Source: Variovorax sp. HW608
GTDB lineage: Bacteria > Pseudomonadota > Gammaproteobacteria > Burkholderiales > Burkholderiaceae_C
Direction of reading: 5' to 3'
NCBI RefSeq assembly: GCF_900090195.1
Contig: NZ_LT607803.1
Coordinates: 4,986,229 to 5,050,228, forward strand
DNA length: 64,000 nt
Below, in pieces: positions 34,366 through 46,962 of this stretch (the stretch's first letter is position 1; every line of letters begins with the position of its first letter). The position numbers were made by a program, and so were the translations under genes. The notes beneath the pieces are model-generated. The model searched no databases and was not told the DNA's origin. It was given only the letters and a program-made list of their open reading frames with translations.

Positions 34366-34890
34366 ATGGCCTTGTACGAACTCGATGGCGTGGCGCCGCA
34401 ACTGGGAGAGGGCGCCTGGGTCGCCGACAGTGCACAGGTGATCGGCGATGTGGTGCTGGCCGAGAACGCCAGCGTCTGGTTCGGCGCGGTGCTGCGCGGC
34501 GACACCGACACGCTGCGCGTGGGGCGCAACAGCAACATCCAGGACCAGTCGGTGCTGCATGCCGACCGCGGCTGCCCGCTGACCATCGGCGAGAACGTCA
34601 CGGTCGGCCATCAGGTGATGCTGCACGGCTGCACCGTCGGCGACAACTCGCTGATCGGCATCCAGGCGGTGGTCTTGAATAACGCGAGGATCGGCCGCAA
34701 TTGCATCGTCGGCGCCGGCAGCGTCGTGACCGAGGGCAAGGAGTTTCCGGACAACTCGCTCATCATCGGGTCGCCCGCCAAGGTGGTCCGCACGCTGGAC
34801 GAGGCGGCCGCCGCCAAGCTGCGCCAAAGCGCCGAACACTATGTCGAAAACGCCCATCGCTTCGCGAAGGGCCTCAAAAAGATCGCTTGA
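34366..34890 (+). CDS. Gamma-carbonic anhydrase family protein
   Basis: A 174-residue left-handed beta-helix protein with hexapeptide repeats (VIGDVVLAENASVWFGAVLR, GENVTVGHQVMLHGCTVGDN, LIGIQAVVLNNARIG). The three zinc-ligand histidines (His65, His82, His87) are conserved. This is the YrdA/PaaY group, in which hydration activity varies. Its stop abuts the hslO ATG with no gap (TGA then ATG), so the two are translationally coupled. Confidence 0.92.
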   Translation: MALYELDGVAPQLGEGAWVADSAQVIGDVVLAENASVWFGAVLRGDTDTLRVGRNSNIQDQSVLHADRGCPLTIGENVTVGHQVMLHGCTVGDNSLIGIQAVVLNNARIGRNCIVGAGSVVTEGKEFPDNSLIIGSPAKVVRTLDEAAAAKLRQSAEHYVENAHRFAKGLKKIA

Positions 34891-35889
34891 ATGTCTGAAC
34901 TCCACAAGTTCCTGTTCGAAGGCCTGCCGGTGCGCGGGATGATCGTGCGCCTGACGGAGTCCTGGCAGGAAGTGCTGGCGCGCCGCGCGTCCAATTCCGA
35001 CACCGGCGCCTATCCGCAGCCGGTGGCCGAACTGCTCGGCGAGATCACCGCCGCGGCCACGCTGATGCAGGCCAACATCAAGTTCAACGGGTCGCTGATC
35101 CTGCAGATCTTCGGCGACGGGCCGGTCAAGGTCGCGGTGGCCGAGGTCAAGCCCGACCTGAGCCTGCGCTCGACGGCCAAGGCGATCGGGGAGATCGCGG
35201 CGGATGCGAAGCTGTCGGACATGGTCAATGCGCACGGCAAGGGCCGCTGCGCGATCACGCTCGATCCCAAGGACAAGCTGCCGGGCCAGCAGCCCTATCA
35301 GGGCGTGGTGCCGCTCATCGACGAGAACGGCCGCAAGCTCGAGCGCATGAGCGACATCCTCCAGCACTACATGCTGCAAAGCGAGCAGCTGGACACCACG
35401 CTGGTGCTGGCCGCCGACGACAAGATCGCGGCCGGGCTCCTGATCCAGCGCCTGCCGGTCAAGGGCGAGGCCAATCTGGAAGGCACCGCCGAGGGCGGCC
35501 GCGAGCAGGTGCAGCAGGACCAGATCGGGCACAACGAGGACTACAACCGCATCTCGATCCTGGCGTCGAGCCTCACGCGCGACGAGTTGCTGACGCTGGA
35601 CGTCGACACGATCCTTCGCCGCCTGTTCTGGGAAGAGAAGCTGCTGCGCTTCGAGCCGCAGACGGGCATGCTCGGCCCGCACTTCGCGTGCACCTGCGGC
35701 CGCGCGCGCGTGGAGAACATGATCCGCGGCCTCGGCCGCGAAGAAGCCGAGAGCATCCTCGCGGAGCGCGACAACATCGAGGTCGGCTGCGATTTCTGCG
35801 GCAAGCAGTACCACTTCGATGCGGTGGACGCGGCGCAGATCTTCACTGCGCCCGGCAATCAGATGCCGGGCAGCGCGGTCGTCCAGTAG
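34891..35889 (+). CDS. hslO: Redox-regulated chaperone Hsp33
   Basis: Hsp33 is an ATP-independent holdase activated by oxidative unfolding. The 332-residue protein has the N-terminal core (FLFEGLPVRGMIVRLTESWQ, VQPYQGVVPL-like GQQPYQGVVPL) and the zinc-binding redox switch CTCGR and CDFCGK near 266-268 and 299-302, with all four cysteines present. It is immediately downstream of the gamma-carbonic anhydrase gene. The window also holds several redox or ferritin-like genes, but no shared control is visible. Confidence 0.95.
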   Translation: MSELHKFLFEGLPVRGMIVRLTESWQEVLARRASNSDTGAYPQPVAELLGEITAAATLMQANIKFNGSLILQIFGDGPVKVAVAEVKPDLSLRSTAKAIGEIAADAKLSDMVNAHGKGRCAITLDPKDKLPGQQPYQGVVPLIDENGRKLERMSDILQHYMLQSEQLDTTLVLAADDKIAAGLLIQRLPVKGEANLEGTAEGGREQVQQDQIGHNEDYNRISILASSLTRDELLTLDVDTILRRLFWEEKLLRFEPQTGMLGPHFACTCGRARVENMIRGLGREEAESILAERDNIEVGCDFCGKQYHFDAVDAAQIFTAPGNQMPGSAVVQ

Positions 35890-35908
35890 TCGCGCAGCGC
35901 GCGGCGAT

Positions 35909-36892
35909 TCAGTTGCGCCGCGCGTTTTCGAAGTCGCTGAAGCGGATATCCGGCGCGCTGGTGTTGTGGCGCGATGGCGTGGTCCGTGCAAAGTGCACCT
36001 GCGCGGCCTCGATCGATGAAATCTCGGGCAGCGGCCTTGTCTCCGGCCCGGCGGAGCGGGCCGATTGCCAGGCGAGTTCGCTGACATCGGCGTTGTCCGC
36101 GGACACGTACATCGAACGAAGCACCGCGAAAGGCTGCGACTTCTGCGTGGCCGGATGAAGCGACACGTCGAGCGCGGTGCGTTCTTCGCTGATCTGCGCG
36201 ACCTTGACCGAGGCGCTGCCGCCATTGGCGAAGCGCAGGCGCAGCGCGAGCGGCTGTGTCTGGATCGAGATCGACGCGATGTTGACCACCGGCCGGCCGG
36301 CATCCTCCACGGGGCCCATGAGGAACGACGAGCCGTACGCGCCATCGCCGAAGCGCGCCAGGGGCAATGGCTTGAGGCGCCAGTAGCCGTCAGCCGGGTA
36401 GAGCACCAGCGCTTCCATCGGCTTCTTGTCCTTTTCCTTGGCCTTGGCGAAGACCTGGACCAGATGGAAGTCGTTGCCGGACCGCGCGCCGACGCGCACC
36501 GGCACGCGGTTCGGCCGCCAGAAAGACGGCAGGGTCATGCCGACGATCATCCATTGCGGGCCGTCGTACAGCACCACGCGGCGCGGCTTGAACTTGTAGC
36601 TCGGGTCCGTGGGGTGCGCGCCACCGTCGAAGTTGCAGCCCGAGAAGTCGGGCGCGGTGACGTCCTTCTCGATCCTGTCGATGTAGGCGGGCTGGAGCGC
36701 CTCGACGCGGAAGCTCGTGATGCCCTGGCCGCGCAGCACCATCGAGACGTTGTCTTCCTCCGCGCAGGCGGTCGGCCGTGTCTTGTTCTCGACGATCACC
36801 GTCGCCGGTGCCGCCGACGCCGCAGCAGTGAACCAGAAGGCGAGGGCGGCCGCGCCGGATGCTGCGAGAAGCCTGGGGTGGGGCGATGCCAT
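35909..36892 (-). CDS. Secreted protein of unknown function
   Basis: A 327-residue protein with a signal peptide (ALAFWFTAAASAAPA). The mature protein is beta-rich with conserved-looking stretches RVVLYDGPQWMIVGMTLPSF, GNDFHLVQVFAKAKEKDKKP and LRLRFANGGSASV. Two Cys flank an early loop (TACAEED and SGCNFDGG). I do not recognise the family. It is 26 nt downstream of the P-loop gene at the end of the pyrG-to-ftsB gene string, so it may be carried on that transcript. Confidence 0.72.
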   Translation of the reverse strand: MASPHPRLLAASGAAALAFWFTAAASAAPATVIVENKTRPTACAEEDNVSMVLRGQGITSFRVEALQPAYIDRIEKDVTAPDFSGCNFDGGAHPTDPSYKFKPRRVVLYDGPQWMIVGMTLPSFWRPNRVPVRVGARSGNDFHLVQVFAKAKEKDKKPMEALVLYPADGYWRLKPLPLARFGDGAYGSSFLMGPVEDAGRPVVNIASISIQTQPLALRLRFANGGSASVKVAQISEERTALDVSLHPATQKSQPFAVLRSMYVSADNADVSELAWQSARSAGPETRPLPEISSIEAAQVHFARTTPSRHNTSAPDIRFSDFENARRN

Positions 36893-36918
36893 GGGGATCG
36901 TGCGCTGAATCGCCGGCG

Positions 36919-37569
36919 CTAGGGGCGCCGCGCGATGAGATCGCGAAAGAGCCTGTGCTCGCAGGCCGGGTCGGAGCACTTGTCGCAGGGCCAGAACCAG
37001 GCGCGTTCGCCGGAGGCGGTCCGGCCCGAGCTCGAACTGACGCCGGCATCCTCGGCCCGCGCGTTGATCGCGTTCCAGGCGCTGGCGAGCCGTTCCGGGC
37101 CGCGGCCGTGGATGACGGCGTAGGGCGATCCGGCGCGGGCGAGGGCGGCGCGCAGGAGCGCGTCGGCTTTTTCCGCCTGCGCCAGTGCATCGGGGGCGGT
37201 GCCGTCCGTGGGCAGCAGATCGAGCGCCATCAGCAGCGTGATCGCATGGCTGCGGTGCGCGGCCAGCGCGTGATCGTAGAGCGCGGTTTCGCCGAACCGC
37301 ATGTCGGCATCGACTGCGGCCGCGAGTGCGGTCGAATCCGCGATCACCACGCCGCGCCGGGCTGCTTCGGCGATGCGATTCGTCTGCTCGAAGGCCGCTT
37401 CGGCCTGTTGCCGATACGTCGGCGATCGGGGCGCGGGATCGGTCACCAGCTCGGCGGCGATGCCGCGCTGCAAGAGCCGCGCAGCGAGCGCATTCGCGAG
37501 TTCGCTCTTGCCGGTGCCCCGGGCACCCAGCACTGCAATCACGCAACCGACGGGAAGAGCGGGCGTCAT
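36919..37569 (-). CDS. NadR-like P-loop ATPase with C-terminal Cys/His motif
   Basis: A 216-residue protein. Walker A GARGTGKS (15-22) and ELANALAARLLQRGIAAELV, with VVIADSTALAAAV and LLMALDLLPTDG, resemble the AAA/kinase domain of NadR-type nicotinamide-riboside kinases. The C-terminus carries CDKCSDPACEHRLF, a likely zinc knuckle. No NMN adenylyltransferase domain is present. A nucleotide or nucleoside kinase role is possible but not proven. It is 34 nt after ftsB. Confidence 0.72.
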   Translation of the reverse strand: MTPALPVGCVIAVLGARGTGKSELANALAARLLQRGIAAELVTDPAPRSPTYRQQAEAAFEQTNRIAEAARRGVVIADSTALAAAVDADMRFGETALYDHALAAHRSHAITLLMALDLLPTDGTAPDALAQAEKADALLRAALARAGSPYAVIHGRGPERLASAWNAINARAEDAGVSSSSGRTASGERAWFWPCDKCSDPACEHRLFRDLIARRP

Positions 37570-37603
37570 GGGGTCGCCGCGAACTCAGATCACCCGTCGC
37601 AGA

Positions 37604-37879
37604 TCACTTCGTGATCTGGACGAAAACTTCATTGGGCTTGACCATCCCTAGCTCCTGCCGGGCCCGCTCCTCGACCATCTCGAGCCCTTCCTTCAGATCG
37701 TTGACCTCGGACTCCAGGCGCTCGTTCGCCAACGCGGCGCGCGCGTTGGACTGTTTTTGTTCGGCGAGCTTTTCCTGCAGTTGCGCCACGTCGGGCACGC
37801 TGCCGCGCCCGGTCCAGAGCTGCCACTGAACCAGCAGCAGCAGCAGGACCAGGATGATCGGGACGATGCGGGAGCGCAT
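37604..37879 (-). CDS. ftsB: Cell-division protein FtsB
   Basis: FtsB joins FtsL and FtsQ in the divisome and links cell-wall synthesis to the Z-ring. The 91-residue protein has one membrane helix (VPIILVLLLLLVQWQLW, about 6-22), then a leucine-zipper coiled coil (VAQLQEKLAEQKQSNARAAL, about 30-65) and the conserved EERARQELGMVKPNEVFVQ end. It is just downstream of eno (21-nt gap), the classic eno-ftsB order. Confidence 0.95.
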   Translation of the reverse strand: MRSRIVPIILVLLLLLVQWQLWTGRGSVPDVAQLQEKLAEQKQSNARAALANERLESEVNDLKEGLEMVEERARQELGMVKPNEVFVQITK

Positions 37880-37900
37880 GGCGCCTGATCCGCCGGACGA

Positions 37901-39490
<1,590 letters not shown>

Positions 39491-39494
<4 letters not shown>

Positions 39495-40348
39495 GCTTGG
39501 AAAGTGTCCTCGAGGAAAGCGTTTTTCTTGGTGACGGTGTCGAGCGCGAGCAGCGTCTCGAGCAGCGCCTTCATGTGCTTGAGCGGCACCGCATTGGGCC
39601 CATCGCTCAGCGCCTTGGCGGGATTCGGGTGCGTTTCCATGAACAGGCCCGCCACGCCCACCGCGACCGCGGCGCGCGACAGCACCGGCACCATCTCGCG
39701 CTGGCCGCCGGAGCTCGTGCCCTGGCCGCCGGGCAGCTGCACCGAGTGCGTGGCATCGAAGACCACCGGCGCGCCGGTCTCGCGCATGATCGCGAGCGAG
39801 CGCATGTCCGAGACGAGGTTGTTGTAGCCGAAGCTCGCGCCGCGCTCGCAGGCCATGAAGCTGTCTTCGGGCAGGCCCTTTTCCCTGGCGGCCGCACGCG
39901 CCTTGTCGATCACGTTCTTCATGTCGTGCGGCGCGAGGAACTGGCCCTTCTTGATGTTGACCGGCTTGCCCGACTGCGCCACGGCGCGAATGAAATCGGT
40001 CTGGCGGCAGAGGAAGGCCGGGGTCTGCAGCACATCGACCACCTTGGCGGCGGCGGCAATGTCGTCCTCGGTGTGCACGTCGGTCAGCACCGGCAGGCCA
40101 AGCTCGCGCTTGACCTTGGCGAGGACCTCCAGCCCGCGCTCGCGGCCCGGACCGCGGAAGCTGGTGCCGGACGAGCGGTTGGCCTTGTCGAAGCTGCTCT
40201 TGAAGATGAAGGGGATGCCGAGCGAGGAGGTGATTTCCTTCAGCGTGCCGGCCGTGTCCATCTGGAGCTGTTCGGACTCGACGACGCACGGACCCGCGAT
40301 CAGAAAGAAGGGCTTGTGAAGCCCGATGTCGAATCCGCAAAGCTTCAT
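39491..40348 (-). CDS. kdsA: 3-deoxy-D-manno-octulosonate 8-phosphate synthase
   Basis: KdsA condenses PEP with arabinose 5-phosphate to make Kdo8P for lipopolysaccharide inner core. The 285-residue protein shows [57 protein letters not shown] and [20 protein letters not shown], all diagnostic. It lies downstream of pyrG across the second intercistronic repeat and upstream of DUF1330 and eno. Confidence 0.97.
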
Positions 40349-40427
40349 AGTGCCCCCTCGCTTGCCACTTCGTGTGCTGCGCTGCCCCCCGAGGGGGTCT
40401 TCGCGTCTTGGAGCGGTCCTGCGACGC

Positions 40428-40430
<3 letters not shown>
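40349..40430 (-). repeat. Comamonadaceae-type intercistronic repeat, copy 2
   Basis: Fills the pyrG-kdsA gap. It shares the exact 17-nt core GCTGCCCCCCGAGGGGG (40381-40397) with 17216-17232, plus similar flanks (CACTTCGTGTGCTGC against CACTGACGTGTCCTC). It also shares the segment spanning the upstream stop codon (GCATGAGCG on the minus strand). It is shorter than copy 1, lacking the inner hairpins. Confidence 0.75.
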
Positions 40431-43465
<3,035 letters not shown>

Positions 43466-43493
43466 ATTCAACACCCACCCAAGGACCCATTCA

Positions 43494-43940
43494 GTGAAAG
43501 TCGACGTTCGCATCCTCGATCCCCGCATGCAGGACCAGCTGCCTGCCTACGCCACACCCGGCAGCGCCGGGCTGGACCTGAGGGCCTGCCTCGACGCGCC
43601 GATCACGCTCGAGCCCAACGCTTGGCAACTGGTGGGCACCGGCATCGCGATCCACCTCGCGGACCCGGGCTACGCGGCGCTGATCCTTCCGCGGTCGGGG
43701 CTGGGGCACAAGCACGGCATCGTGCTCGGCAACCTGGTCGGCCTGATCGACAGCGACTACCAGGGCGAACTCAAGGTGAGCGCCTGGAACCGCAGCGACA
43801 CGCCCTTCGTGCTGCAGCCGATGGAGCGGCTGGCCCAGCTGGTGATCGTGCCGGTGGTGCAGGCGCAGTTCCGCGTGGTGGCGGAGTTCCCGCCGAGCGA
43901 ACGCGGCGAGGGCGGCTACGGGTCGACCGGCAAGCACTGA
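43494..43940 (+). CDS. dut: dUTP pyrophosphatase
   Basis: Dut cleaves dUTP to dUMP, preventing uracil misincorporation. The 148-residue protein carries all five trimeric dUTPase motifs, including [28 protein letters not shown], and the C-terminal arm GGYGSTG that closes over the substrate. The start is GTG 43494 ([10 protein letters not shown]). It is 28 nt downstream of coaBC. Confidence 0.95.
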   Translation: MKVDVRILDPRMQDQLPAYATPGSAGLDLRACLDAPITLEPNAWQLVGTGIAIHLADPGYAALILPRSGLGHKHGIVLGNLVGLIDSDYQGELKVSAWNRSDTPFVLQPMERLAQLVIVPVVQAQFRVVAEFPPSERGEGGYGSTGKH

Positions 43941-44116
43941 GCCGGCACGCACGGGATCGGCGCCAGACGTTTCGCGTGCGTAAAGACGGGAACCGTTCGC
44001 CTTGCCGGCGGCTCGAAAGTGTCAACATGTGACCGTCGTCATCGCCTGCGGCGTTCGCGCGTTGTCAGGTCCATGAGCGCGTATCGAACGCGCCATTTTT
44101 GAGAAAGCCATCCAAC

Positions 44117-44611
44117 ATGAAGATCTCGATCCGTCCCCTGGCCGCTGTCGCCTCGGTCCTGGCCCTGTCCACGCTCGCGGCCTGCGTGGCACCGCAACCG
44201 GTCTATCAGACCTCGCGCTACCCCTACCAGCCGCCGGTCCAGCAAGTGGCGCCCGGCCCCTACGTCGAATACGGCCGCGTCGCCAACATCGAGGTGATCC
44301 AGAGCCAGTCCTCGGGCGCTCCGACCACGGGCGGCGGTGCGGTCGCCGGCGGTGTGGTCGGCGGCGTGCTCGGCAACCAGATCGGCCACGGCAACGGCCG
44401 CGCGGCGGCGACGGCGCTGGGCGTGGTCGGCGGTGCGCTGCTCGGCAACAGCATCGAAGCCAACAGCAATGCCCCGCGGACCTACCAGACCTACCGCGTG
44501 TCGGTGCAGACGGACAACGGCGGCTATCGCGCGTTCGACGTGCCCTCGCCGGGCGATCTGCGGATCGGCGACCGCGTGGTCATCAACAACGGCCAGATCT
44601 CGCGCTACTGA
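44117..44611 (+). CDS. Glycine-zipper 2TM outer-membrane lipoprotein
   Basis: A 164-residue lipoprotein: lipobox STLAAC after the signal, then a Pro/Tyr-rich stretch, a glycine-zipper (GGGAVAGGVVGGVLGNQIG and VVGGALLGN) and a small beta domain (YRVSVQTDNGGYRAFDVP). This resembles SlyB/Rickettsia 17-kDa antigen proteins. It is larger than the glycine-zipper protein at 6760 and not a copy of it. It probably helps outer-membrane integrity. A terminator follows. Confidence 0.87.
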   Translation: MKISIRPLAAVASVLALSTLAACVAPQPVYQTSRYPYQPPVQQVAPGPYVEYGRVANIEVIQSQSSGAPTTGGGAVAGGVVGGVLGNQIGHGNGRAAATALGVVGGALLGNSIEANSNAPRTYQTYRVSVQTDNGGYRAFDVPSPGDLRIGDRVVINNGQISRY

Positions 44612-44640
44612 TCAAGGAAGAGCGGCTGGCGCCATCGAAA

Positions 44641-44666
44641 AAGCCGGGCGTGGCCCGGCTTTTTTG
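44641..44666. terminator. Rho-independent terminator
   Basis: Stem AAGCCGGGC (44641-44649) and GCCCGGCTT (44653-44661) around a GTG loop, with a T-run on the right and A-rich sequence on the left. It ends the glycine-zipper gene transcript and, in the opposite direction, can serve the convergent slyD gene (ends 44690). Confidence 0.88.
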
Positions 44667-44689
44667 CGTCCGCCCGCCTCGGGGACGGC

Positions 44690-45214
44690 TCAGTGCAACA
44701 GGTCGTTGCCCGGCGCGGTCGGGGGGATCTTGAAGAAGCCGGTGCCGGCGGTTCCGCGGCCGACTTCCTCCTCCGTCGCTTCGCGCACCGACTTCACCGT
44801 GATGTCGAGCCGGATCGCGATGCCCGCGAGCGGATGGTTGCCATCCAGCACGAGGTGCTCCGGATAGATCTCGCTCACGGTGTAGAGAACATCCTTCGGC
44901 ATGTCCGGATTCACGCCCGCGGGCAGCGCGGCGCCATCGAAGGTCATGCCTTCCTCGATGCCTTCGGGGAAGAGCGAACGCGGCTCGAGAAAGAGCAACT
45001 GGTCGTTGAAGTCGCCGAACGCCTGCTCGGGCTCGAGCTGGATCTGCACCCGGGCACCGGGCCCGTGGCCGAGCAGGGCGGCTTCGATGGCGTCGAAGAG
45101 GTCCTCGCCGCCGACGAGGAATTCAACCGGCTCGTCCAGCACGTCGAGCACGTCACCGAGCGTGTCCTTGAGGGTCCAGGTGAGGCCGACCACGCATTGT
45201 TCAGAGATTTCCAT
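44690..45214 (-). CDS. slyD: FKBP-type peptidyl-prolyl isomerase, SlyD-like
   Basis: A 174-residue isomerase/chaperone. The split FKBP domain with an inserted flap is visible: TLKDTLGDVLDVLDEPVEFL, VGGEDLFDAIEAALLGHGPG, then IQLEPEQAFGDFNDQLL, and DGNHPLAGIAIRLDI near the end. The His-rich nickel-binding tail of E. coli SlyD is absent. ATG 45214 is preferred over 45229. The prophage integrase gene is divergent, so the phage has probably inserted in or just upstream of its promoter region. Confidence 0.88.
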   Translation of the reverse strand: MEISEQCVVGLTWTLKDTLGDVLDVLDEPVEFLVGGEDLFDAIEAALLGHGPGARVQIQLEPEQAFGDFNDQLLFLEPRSLFPEGIEEGMTFDGAALPAGVNPDMPKDVLYTVSEIYPEHLVLDGNHPLAGIAIRLDITVKSVREATEEEVGRGTAGTGFFKIPPTAPGNDLLH

Positions 45215-45340
45215 ACGAGAATTCTCCATTCACTCTAAGATGACGCATTAAAAGTCCAAAAAAGCTAATGTTCATGCGGGTTTTCAGAGGTTTTTTATTC
45301 CGCGCTATACTTCATCATTCCGTACCATTCCACGCTTCAA

Positions 45341-45376
45341 ATGTAGGTACGAATGTAGGTAAACATGTAGATAGGG
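45341..45376 (+). repeat. Three 12-bp iterons upstream of the integrase
   Basis: ATGTAGGTACGA, ATGTAGGTAAAC and ATGTAGATAGGG lie head to tail with a strict 12-bp period (45341, 45353, 45365), ending 21 nt before the integrase ATG. Such repeats next to int are often arm-type integrase sites, or sites for an excisionase or autoregulator; the role is inferred. Confidence 0.7.
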
Positions 45377-45397
45377 TTCAGAAAGGACACCAAACAA

Positions 45398-46783
45398 ATG
45401 CCCCGCTTCATGCACCGGCTCAGCGCAGCCATGGTCGCCAAGCAGGTCACGCCCGGAATGTACGCCGACGGGGGCAACCTGTGGCTTCAGGTCACCAGCC
45501 CCACCGCCCGCTCATGGGTGTTTCGCTACACGCTCAACGGCCGCGCCCGCACGCTCGGCCTCGGCCCGCTGCACACCGTCAGCCTCGCGCAAGCACGCCA
45601 GAAAGCGCAGGACAAGCGGGCTGCGCTGCTGGTTGAGCGCAGCGCCGGTTCGCCGCTTGCTGCGGCCCCGGCGGTCGCGCACGCATCGGCTGCGCCATCC
45701 GCAGCCGCCCCGGCCTCCCTTGCGCCGCTGGCCTCTCGGCGCACGCGCCAGCAGGTCGAGCTGTCACACGCGCGTACCAGCGCCGCCAGTGCGGCCACAC
45801 TCGCCGAGGCTTATGACATGTACCTCGCGGCGAAGGGCAGCGAGTGGAAGGCGAACCGCGCCACGCTCGTGAAGCGCCGCTTCGAGCTGCACGCCAAGAA
45901 ACGCATCGGCCACATGCAGCCGGACCAGATCACGCACCTCGACGTCCTGGCCGTGATCGAGCCGATCTGGAAGACCAAGCATCCGACTGCGAACGACCTG
46001 CGCGGTGAGCTGGAGGACGTACTGGCCTTCGCCACGATCCGCGGCATGCGCGCGGACACGCCGAACCCCGCTTCGTGGAAGGGCAAGCTCGAGCACGCGC
46101 TGGCCGCGCCCGACAAGGTGCACAAGACCAAGGGGCACGCCGCGCTCGAATGGAAGGACATGCCCGCGTTCATGGCGCAGTTGGCCGAGGCGGCACCCGA
46201 CGCGGGCGACCGCGCCCGCGCGCTGCTGGTGGCTATCTACTGCCAGTCGCGCAGCAATGAGATTCGCGGCATGCGCTGGGCGGATCTCGTGGATATCGAC
46301 GGCAAGCGCCCGCTGTGGGCGCTCGATGCCGAGGACATGAAGGGCGAGCGCAAGCACTTGGTGCCCATGCCGGCCGAGGCCGTGAAGATCATCCGTGCGC
46401 AAAAGCGCGGCAAGCCCTCGGATCTCGTCTTCATGGAGAACGGGGTCGAGTTGCACAAGGACGCAATGGGCAAGCTCGTGGCCAAGCTCGGCCATGCGGC
46501 CACGCCGCATGGGCTGGCGCGCGCGACGTTCAAGACGTGGTCGCTGGAGGCCACCGAGTTCGACCAGAAGATCGTCGAGATCGCGCTGGCACACAAGGTC
46601 GGGGACTCGACCGAGGGGGCCTATGTGCGCGGCGGCGCGGTCGATCGCCGCGCGGAGATCCTCAATGCATGGGCGGGCTTTCTGAACGGCCGGCAGTCCA
46701 AGGATGCGCGCGTGCGCACCTACAAGACGGCCGCGAGCGAGAAGGTCGTCAGCATCATTGAGGCACGTCGCAAGGCAGCCTGA
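45398..46783 (+). CDS. int: Prophage tyrosine integrase (DUF4102/P4-type)
   Basis: A 461-residue integrase. The N-terminal arm-binding domain reads DGGNLWLQVTSPTARSWVFR and RTLGLGPLHTVSLAQARQKA, typical of P4-type enzymes. An Ala-rich linker (about 84-125) is unusually long. The catalytic set is Arg285 (QSRSNEIRG), His371/Arg375 (HGLAR), His399 (ALAHKVG) and Tyr409 (GAYVRG). No tRNA gene borders it, so the target may be the slyD 5' region. It sits next to the tail-fibre end of the phage genome. Confidence 0.93.
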   Translation: MPRFMHRLSAAMVAKQVTPGMYADGGNLWLQVTSPTARSWVFRYTLNGRARTLGLGPLHTVSLAQARQKAQDKRAALLVERSAGSPLAAAPAVAHASAAPSAAAPASLAPLASRRTRQQVELSHARTSAASAATLAEAYDMYLAAKGSEWKANRATLVKRRFELHAKKRIGHMQPDQITHLDVLAVIEPIWKTKHPTANDLRGELEDVLAFATIRGMRADTPNPASWKGKLEHALAAPDKVHKTKGHAALEWKDMPAFMAQLAEAAPDAGDRARALLVAIYCQSRSNEIRGMRWADLVDIDGKRPLWALDAEDMKGERKHLVPMPAEAVKIIRAQKRGKPSDLVFMENGVELHKDAMGKLVAKLGHAATPHGLARATFKTWSLEATEFDQKIVEIALAHKVGDSTEGAYVRGGAVDRRAEILNAWAGFLNGRQSKDARVRTYKTAASEKVVSIIEARRKAA

Positions 46784-46788
46784 TCCTC

Positions 46789-46962
46789 TCAGGCCTCGGG
46801 CACAGCGCGCAGTGCGGGCGGCTGGCCCGCCTGTTGCGCCTGCTGCTGCTTTTCTATCTGCTGCAGGATCGGCCCGAGGATCGGCTGCACTTCGCGCCAC
46901 GGGTGCGACGCCAGGTAGTTCAGCAGGTTCTGCAGCTGTTCGTTCGTGAATTCGAGCGTCAT
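46789..46962 (-). CDS. Small phage protein downstream of tail fibre
   Basis: A 57-residue protein starting MTLEFTNEQLQNLLNYLASH and ending Gln/Ala-rich (EKQQQAQQAGQPPALRAVPE). Its ATG overlaps the fibre stop (ATGA at 46959-46962), and it is the last gene of the minus-strand module, 5 nt from the convergent integrase end. It has no membrane segment, so it is not a holin. Its position suits a fibre-associated accessory protein. Confidence 0.65.
   Translation of the reverse strand: MTLEFTNEQLQNLLNYLASHPWREVQPILGPILQQIEKQQQAQQAGQPPALRAVPEA

Noticed and set aside
34327..36345. Minus-strand open frame continuing upstream of the DUF455 protein
   Set aside because: It is antisense of gamma-carbonic anhydrase and hslO, both clearly coding; composition is unlike a real protein.
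45268..45636. Plus-strand 122-codon frame over the iterons and integrase start
   Set aside because: It overlaps the integrase in another frame, has no clear ribosome site, and reads through the iterons.
46789..46962. Last phage gene as a holin
   Set aside because: No hydrophobic segment; it is polar and Gln-rich.
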